Shown here in pieces: positions 59,036-64,000 of a stretch of DNA of 64,000 bases. The first letter of the stretch is position 1. The number at the start of each line of letters is the position of its first letter. The position numbers were made by a program, and so were the translations under genes. Source of the DNA: Bacteroidales bacterium (lineage in GTDB: Bacteria > Bacteroidota > Bacteroidia > Bacteroidales > UBA932); contig JAFYYM010000075.1 in NCBI GenBank assembly GCA_017557535.1, forward strand, positions 27,057-91,056. The letters run 5' to 3'. The notes under the pieces are model-generated. The model was not told the DNA's origin and did no database searches. It saw only the letters and a program-made list of their open reading frames with translations.

Positions 59036-59729
59036 AATAAGTGTCCGGGAATGGCTCGTCTTTCAAGGTGAAGTGCCACCATTCTGAACTCAGCGGTTTG
59101 AAGCCGTGGCGGAGCATCAGTGAGCGGAGTATCATCCTGTTGTGAATTTGTTGATGGGTGAGATTCCCGTAGTCCGGGTGGCTCTCAACGCCGAACCAAT
59201 CGAATGTCCCGCCCATGTCCAGCTCTTTTTCAGTATTCATGTCGAACAAGGTGAGATCCACAGTGGAACCTCTTGTGTGGCCGGATTTCTCCATTATGTA
59301 CTCCTGCTCGAACAGGACAGATTTGTCCAGGTCTGGGTAGAAGTATTTCTTCATCCTTACGTCAGAAATATCAGCGGCCCAGCGGACAAAATGGTCCACC
59401 GCCTTCTGAGGACGATAGGCGTCATATATCTTAAGCCTGTAGCCCATGCTTATGGCGTCGTCGCTGACCGCCTTGAGGCTGTCAGCCGCCCTCTTCGTGA
59501 GGAGGGCTGTAGGCTGGAGATACCCGTCGATGCGGTCCCCGACGAAGTTGTATGTCCCGTAATACCGTATCTCAAGGATGGCGTCGGGAATCACGTCCGT
59601 GATGTTCACGAATTGGCTTGAGTCTTCTTCCGGCGTCGCGGCGATGTTTTTTGTGGTCGCACAGGCGGCTGAAACCACGATGGCAAGGGCCAGAAACAGT
59701 CCCCTGCCTGTCAAAGTATTGATATTCAT
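59007..59729 (-). CDS. VanX-type D-alanyl-D-alanine dipeptidase family protein
   Basis: This 240-residue exported protein (signal about 1-22, possibly a lipoprotein at Cys23) has the M15D metallopeptidase motif set: the zinc-binding SGHTRGSTVDLTLFD (His and Asp) and SEWWHFTL (catalytic Glu and third His). VanX hydrolyses D-Ala-D-Ala, but periplasmic homologues without vanHA act in cell-wall peptide turnover, and no van resistance genes are here. Its ATG directly follows the rhamnosidase stop (TAAATG), so they are one transcript. Confidence 0.88.
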   Translation of the reverse strand: MNINTLTGRGLFLALAIVVSAACATTKNIAATPEEDSSQFVNITDVIPDAILEIRYYGTYNFVGDRIDGYLQPTALLTKRAADSLKAVSDDAISMGYRLKIYDAYRPQKAVDHFVRWAADISDVRMKKYFYPDLDKSVLFEQEYIMEKSGHTRGSTVDLTLFDMNTEKELDMGGTFDWFGVESHPDYGNLTHQQIHNRMILRSLMLRHGFKPLSSEWWHFTLKDEPFPDTYFTFPVKELP

Positions 59730-62312
59730 TTATTTCTCAATCTTATAGGTGCCGGCGCTATATTCCTTCACCTCAGTCTCGCCAGGAAGTGTAACAGAAG
59801 CTGTGGCCCCCTCTGGGACTGTGAATTCCCATATCCACTTGTCACCCTCGTACTTCCAGGCGCTCTTGATCAGTCCGGCGGCGGACTTGAACTCCGCGTC
59901 GACTGAGCCGAGTCTCTTGTCAGGGATAGGTTTCATGATGATATGCTTGAAACCGGGATTGAGAGGATCGGAAGCGATACCGGCGGCTGTCTCCCATATC
60001 CATTCGCAGACGGCTCCATAGGCGTAGTGGTTAAAGCTGTTCATGCCGCTGGGGCCCATACCGGACTCAAGGGTGTAGCTGTTCCAGCGCTCCCAGATTG
60101 TGGTGGCGCCGTTGTCGACAGAATACAGCCAGCTGGGGTTCTTGCGCTGGAATAGGAGAGTGTAGGCGATGTCTGCCATGCCGTTCTCCGTCAAAGTGGC
60201 CATCAGGATGGAGGTGCCTAGGAAACCGGTCTGCAGGCAGTCGTCGTGGTCCTTGAAGTTCTGGCGGAGCCTGGCGATCATATCCTCCTTAGCCTTACCC
60301 TCAACAAGATTGTTCTTGAGGGCGAAGAGGGCGGGAGTCTGCATTGTGTTCAGGATATCTGTCTTGAAGGTGCCGTCGGGTTTCAGGAAGCTCTTTTTCA
60401 TGTAATCCCTAGCATCCTCCGCCATTTTTTTGTAGATTGAGGCATCTCTTCCGGTGGCGGCGGCCATGTCGGCCATCATCTCGGCGTCAATTGCCCAGTA
60501 GCATGCGCTCAGATAGTTCCAATAAACAATAGCCTCGGGGCGGCGGACAGTCTTTCCGGATTTGCCGGTCATGTTGATACCGCCTCCGCAGCTCTCGAGA
60601 GGCTCGTAGCTGAGCCAGTCTGCCCACTGGTAGTTGCCATTTTCCTCAGCATGTGTGGCATGGTCGTACTTGGTGTCATTGACATAGGTCATGAACTTGT
60701 TCATGGCCTCCCAGTTCTCATCGACTATCCCCTTGTCACCGAACTGCTTCCACACCGTCCAAGGAACGATGATTCCGGCGTCCGCCCAGCCGAGGCGCAT
60801 CATCTCATTGCCATATTGGGCCCGGGGGGAGACACCGGGGAATCCTCCTGCCTCGCTTTGGGAGTCCCTCACGTCGCGTGTCCACTTGTGGAAGAATCCG
60901 TCTGTGTTGGCGAAGAAGGTACCAGTCTCTGTGAATACCTGCGTGTCGGCCATCCATCCGAGGCGCTCATTACGCTGAGGGCAGTCGGTGGGGACTGAAA
61001 GATAGTTGGATCTCTGGCCCCAGATAGTGTTGGATATCAGCTTGTTGATGAGATCGTTCCCCGTCGTGATCTTTCCGGTCTCGAGATTCTCGGCAATGGA
61101 AGTGACAGGTACGGACTCGATAGACTTGATGGTCACCTCATCTGTAGCTGTGATTGATACAAGCCTGTAGCCGAAGAATGTGCGGACAGGAATGAAATCG
61201 GCGAAGTCCTTTGTGTCCGCGAAGGTGTACATTAGTCTTATGTTGTTATCGCTGACTCTGAGGTTCCTGCGGTGACAGCTTCCCTCGGGGCCGTCCATTC
61301 CGCGGCTCTTGGCTCCGTTTCCGTCATTGAGCAACTCGGACGGCAGGCATGTCAGGACAGTGCCGCCTTTGGCTTTAAACACGAAGTGGGGCACTGCGGC
61401 GGCATTTTGGCCGAAGTCAACGACCAAGGTCTCACCGGGCTTGACAGTCATAGTCTCTCCTGCGGTGAACTCCTTCTTGACAATAACTTTTCCATAATCC
61501 TCATCAGTCTCTCCCTCGACTCCTTCCCATACGTAGGCCTTGACAGGGGAGAGGGCAAGATCCTTCCTGAGATAAATCTCAGCACCATTTGATGGCAAGA
61601 TCTCACCATTGAACTCTGTGTTGACTTCAGGAGTCGAGAACTTGTCAACTGCCTCATATCCAGGAAGTTCCCTAGCGTCGTAATCCTCACCGTCGAAGAT
61701 GGAAGCGTGTTTGACGGGACCTGCGACACCAGCTTTCCAATTCTCAGTGTCCGTGCCATAAAGCTTCTTGGATCCATCGGCGTAGGTGACTTCAAGCACA
61801 CCACGGAAAGCGCATTTCTTTCCTATGACATTAGCCATTCCACCAGGGGTGACGATCTTGTCAGCCCACCATCCTGGAGTGACCTGGGCGGCCAGGATAT
61901 TCTCCGCTCCTGCCTTGGTTTTCAAGACTGCGGTCACATCATACGTGAAGGAACGCTTTGTCTTGGCGTAGTGGGTGAATCCTGGCTTGAGGACCTCCTC
62001 TCCTATAGGTGTGCCGTTGACGTAGATCTCGAAAACGCCGAGACCTGTGGTCATCCATTTCGCGTTGACCACTTTACCCTCATTCTTGAGAGTGCTTACG
62101 AACCAGCTCGCGCCGTCAGCCGATCTGTCATCTTCGTTTTCTACGGCGACCATGGCGTCAGCCGCGGAGATCCATTCAGACTGGTTCCATGCGGAAGCGT
62201 CGATAGCATCTGTTCTCTGGACTGTCTTTTCGCCCTTTGAGGAGCATCCTGCCGTGATGATAGCGATCGCCATGGCAGCCATGATCAATGATAATCTTGT
62301 TCTCTCTTTCAT
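59730..62312 (-). CDS. GH78 alpha-L-rhamnosidase lipoprotein
   Basis: This 860-residue enzyme has a lipobox (IITAGC, Cys23) and the full GH78 layout: N-terminal beta-sandwich domains (about 40-400), the (alpha/alpha)6 catalytic barrel (about 415-770) and a C-terminal beta domain. The conserved barrel motif DCPQRNERLGWMAD (443-456) supplies the general acid and neighbouring acidic residues, and TTIWERWNSY the second glutamate. It releases alpha-L-rhamnose from pectin or other glycans at the cell surface. It lies beside a SusD gene and before a VanX-like gene, and has its own promoter at 62352. Confidence 0.94.
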   Translation of the reverse strand: MKERTRLSLIMAAMAIAIITAGCSSKGEKTVQRTDAIDASAWNQSEWISAADAMVAVENEDDRSADGASWFVSTLKNEGKVVNAKWMTTGLGVFEIYVNGTPIGEEVLKPGFTHYAKTKRSFTYDVTAVLKTKAGAENILAAQVTPGWWADKIVTPGGMANVIGKKCAFRGVLEVTYADGSKKLYGTDTENWKAGVAGPVKHASIFDGEDYDARELPGYEAVDKFSTPEVNTEFNGEILPSNGAEIYLRKDLALSPVKAYVWEGVEGETDEDYGKVIVKKEFTAGETMTVKPGETLVVDFGQNAAAVPHFVFKAKGGTVLTCLPSELLNDGNGAKSRGMDGPEGSCHRRNLRVSDNNIRLMYTFADTKDFADFIPVRTFFGYRLVSITATDEVTIKSIESVPVTSIAENLETGKITTGNDLINKLISNTIWGQRSNYLSVPTDCPQRNERLGWMADTQVFTETGTFFANTDGFFHKWTRDVRDSQSEAGGFPGVSPRAQYGNEMMRLGWADAGIIVPWTVWKQFGDKGIVDENWEAMNKFMTYVNDTKYDHATHAEENGNYQWADWLSYEPLESCGGGINMTGKSGKTVRRPEAIVYWNYLSACYWAIDAEMMADMAAATGRDASIYKKMAEDARDYMKKSFLKPDGTFKTDILNTMQTPALFALKNNLVEGKAKEDMIARLRQNFKDHDDCLQTGFLGTSILMATLTENGMADIAYTLLFQRKNPSWLYSVDNGATTIWERWNSYTLESGMGPSGMNSFNHYAYGAVCEWIWETAAGIASDPLNPGFKHIIMKPIPDKRLGSVDAEFKSAAGLIKSAWKYEGDKWIWEFTVPEGATASVTLPGETEVKEYSAGTYKIEK

Positions 62313-62351
62313 CGGTTTATAATTTTGATGTTATTGTGCTCGCGGGTCTAA

Positions 62352-62359
62352 CAAAATTA
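62352..62359 (-). promoter_or_regulatory. -7 box for the GH78-VanX unit
   Basis: TAATTTTG on the minus strand fits TAnnTTTG. It stands between the SusD terminator and the GH78 ATG. Confidence 0.4.
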
Positions 62360-62381
62360 ATAATAACTAGCCTATAAAACA

Positions 62382-62409
62382 AGAGGATGACCGTTTCCGG
62401 CCATCCTCT
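62382..62409 (-). terminator. intrinsic terminator of the SusC/SusD operon at the right edge
   Basis: On the minus strand AGAGGATGGCCG and CGGTCATCCTCT form a 12-bp stem with one G-U pair around a GAAA loop, followed by TGTTTT. It separates SusD from the GH78 gene. Confidence 0.85.
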
Positions 62410-62430
62410 AAGATGATTGTGAATTCCAGA

Positions 62431-64000
62431 CTACTGGACCTTCTTCGCCCAGAAGAGGGTGTAGTAAGCGGAATCGTTGTCAACAGTGGCAGCGGCAGCC
62501 TTGTAGTTGTCGTTGTTGTTGGCAATCTCAGTAGCGGGATACTTAACCCTCTGGGTCACGGTAGGATAACCATTGTTATCTTTCTCGTCAGCAGGATAGT
62601 AAAGCTTCGGATAACCGGTACGACGGATGTCGGTCCATGCCTGGGTGGCCTGCTTGATGTTGAAGTTGACCCACTTCTCGGTCATGATACCCTCGAGCTT
62701 GTTGGAATAAGCATCCCAAACTTTCTGGGCGTAGGCAGCGATATCGCTGTCAGCGGGCATCTCAGTGGCCTTGAAGTCATCAGCCTGGTCGGAGAAGATT
62801 CCGAGCCTTTTCTGGTCACTCTCCATGTTTTCCCTGTAGTAGAACTTGATGGAGCAAGCGACTCCGTTCTTGAAGGCGGTCTCGGCGCTTCCGCTGGCAT
62901 AACCCTGCTGGTAAGCCTCAGCGAGGAGGAACCAGGCCTCGGCGGCGGTCAGGATAGGGCTCCTGGCGAAGCTGTTCGAGGTGTAGGTGTAGCCGTTCAG
63001 ACGGGCATAGTAGCGTGTAGCCTCAGTGTTGTGGTTACTGCCACCACGGACGTTCTGCTGATCTGTTGTCTCAGAAGTGCTGCGTCCATAGTACTCGCCG
63101 GCCTTGTAGCTGACGTCGTTAGGATCAGTGGCGGTGTAATCACTCTTGGTAGGAGCATAGATGACGGGAAGACGAGGATCGTTCTCTCCGGTGATCTGCA
63201 TGGCGTCGATCAAAGCCTGGCTGGCAGTGTTGTTGATGTCCTTCCAGGAATCGCGGCTCTCCTGCTGGAAACCGTCGTTGTCAGTCTTCACGAAAATCTC
63301 GTTGTCGTTATCGGAGACAAGAAGACGTCCGGCAGCGGTTGAGCAAGCGGCCTTGCCAGCGGAAGCGAGGCTTCCCTGGGCGGCGACATGCACGCCAAGA
63401 CGGAGCATCAGAGTGTTGCAGTAACGCATCCACTTCTCGATGTCGCCATTGTTGATGAAGTCGGCCTTGTTGAGCTTGGCCTGGGTGTTGGCGCTGATGC
63501 TGCCCTTAAGGCTTCCGAGCTCAGTGTAAATGGCATCCAGACGGCTGAGAGCGTTGCTGTAGAGGGTCTCATCGCTGTCGTAGGCCGCATAGGAAGCGGC
63601 GAGATCACCGGTGATACCGAGGTAGCAAGCCTCGCTGTAAGGAACGGGTCCCCAGATGTCGCAAAGCTGGGTGAGGTGGTCGATCACGAAAATCTCGGCG
63701 AGATCCATGAATACCTTATCCTGGGCCTGGTCGGCGGCTTCCTCGTTGTTGTAGGTGTTCTCCAGCACGCGGAAGTTACGCAGGATGTCGTAGAAGTTGT
63801 TCCAACGGTCGTTAGCGTAACCGTCATTGATGTAATAGACGGAACCGCTGTTGTTGGAGAATCCGATGGTCTGGGCAAGCTTACCGAAGTAGTTGTCCCA
63901 TGTGTACATACGCCAGTAGCTGTTGAAAGTGTTCTGGTTGCCGGCGATAAAAGCTCCGGTCATCAGTTTGTCGCAAGTGACTACCGAGGTCTTGGAAGGA
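62431..64000 (-). CDS. SusD/RagB-family nutrient-binding protein (5' end outside window)
   Basis: At least 523 residues are open from the window edge to the stop at 62431. The visible part begins with a DKLMTGAF block and shows SusD helices: EIFVIDHLTQLCDIWGPVPYSEA, TLMLRLGVHVAAQGS, ILTAAEAWFLLAEAYQQGYA and the C-terminal TEKWVNFNIKQATQAWTDIRRTG. The pattern is the SusD-like group in which the chain is all helical with a long N-terminal TPR part. A SusC gene would be expected upstream, beyond 64000. Location beside the GH78 rhamnosidase suggests a rhamnose-containing substrate. The codons are strongly biased, as in the other SusC/SusD pair. Confidence 0.92.
   Translation of the reverse strand, partial: PSKTSVVTCDKLMTGAFIAGNQNTFNSYWRMYTWDNYFGKLAQTIGFSNNSGSVYYINDGYANDRWNNFYDILRNFRVLENTYNNEEAADQAQDKVFMDLAEIFVIDHLTQLCDIWGPVPYSEACYLGITGDLAASYAAYDSDETLYSNALSRLDAIYTELGSLKGSISANTQAKLNKADFINNGDIEKWMRYCNTLMLRLGVHVAAQGSLASAGKAACSTAAGRLLVSDNDNEIFVKTDNDGFQQESRDSWKDINNTASQALIDAMQITGENDPRLPVIYAPTKSDYTATDPNDVSYKAGEYYGRSTSETTDQQNVRGGSNHNTEATRYYARLNGYTYTSNSFARSPILTAAEAWFLLAEAYQQGYASGSAETAFKNGVACSIKFYYRENMESDQKRLGIFSDQADDFKATEMPADSDIAAYAQKVWDAYSNKLEGIMTEKWVNFNIKQATQAWTDIRRTGYPKLYYPADEKDNNGYPTVTQRVKYPATEIANNNDNYKAAAATVDNDSAYYTLFWAKKVQ

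Noticed and set aside
59007-59729. Vancomycin resistance based on the VanX-like protein
   Set aside because: No vanH, vanA or regulator is present; exported homologues are common in wall turnover.
1-64000. CRISPR arrays, IS elements, prophage
   Set aside because: No regularly spaced repeats, transposase or integrase frames were seen on either strand.

Overview
The window looks like a chromosomal segment of an uncultured member of the Bacteroidales with roughly balanced GC. The evidence is two SusC/SusD-type outer-membrane nutrient systems, Bacteroidetes-restricted families (DUF5683 beside ParAB, DUF4301, DUF5107, DUF3863), weak Shine-Dalgarno sequences, and promoters with the Bacteroidetes -7 box TAnnTTTG, several with a TTG/TTTG 19-20 bp upstream. 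There is no phage, IS element, CRISPR array or rRNA. I do not assign a genus.

Layout. 1-5.3 kb: the recG 3' end, an rfbD-rfbA-rfbC operon (dTDP-L-rhamnose) and, divergently, rnhA-pdxA-rfbB, which completes the pathway. 5.6-13.2 kb: ssb, a small zinc-finger protein, a nucleoside MFS transporter, then the tight operon tgt-lptG-uraA-dut-murF. 13.2-18.3 kb (minus strand): a fused hypoxanthine phosphoribosyltransferase/adenylate kinase, a secreted GH88+DUF2264 enzyme, obgE and a PAP2 phosphatase. 18.4-26.8 kb: a helix-hairpin-helix outer-membrane protein facing the conserved row priA-parA-parB-DUF5683-mltD. 26.9-34.5 kb: tRNA-Phe, a small ABC module, an esterase, a Na/Pi cotransporter that ends in a PhoB-type DNA-binding domain, DUF4301, DUF554 and a tyrosine phenol-lyase-like enzyme.

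34.5-49.1 kb: a C69 peptidase, DUF3737, a MATE exporter, a complete SusC/SusD pair, a flavoprotein pair, a hydrolase-inositol phosphatase-HD trio and a lipoprotein glycosidase-like protein. 49.2-49.7 kb: a tRNA-Val/Pro/Ser cluster whose tRNA-Ser 3' end is duplicated 198 bp downstream around a highly structured insert. 49.8-64 kb: a DUF5107-TPR protein, a four-gene operon (secreted esterase, BASS symporter, acyltransferase, Omp85-like barrel), a DUF3863 lipoprotein, a GH78 rhamnosidase followed by a VanX-like dipeptidase, and a truncated SusD.

Together the genes describe a glycan-scavenging anaerobe: SusC/D importers, GH78 and GH88-type enzymes outside the cytoplasm, nucleobase uptake and salvage, and ordinary housekeeping. 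The strongest candidate for something undescribed is the 651-residue transporter/PhoU/winged-helix fusion at 28847-30802, which could link phosphate transport directly to transcription. Second is the structured 198-bp insertion at tRNA-Ser. No database was consulted. All family calls are from recognition of motifs in the translated sequence.
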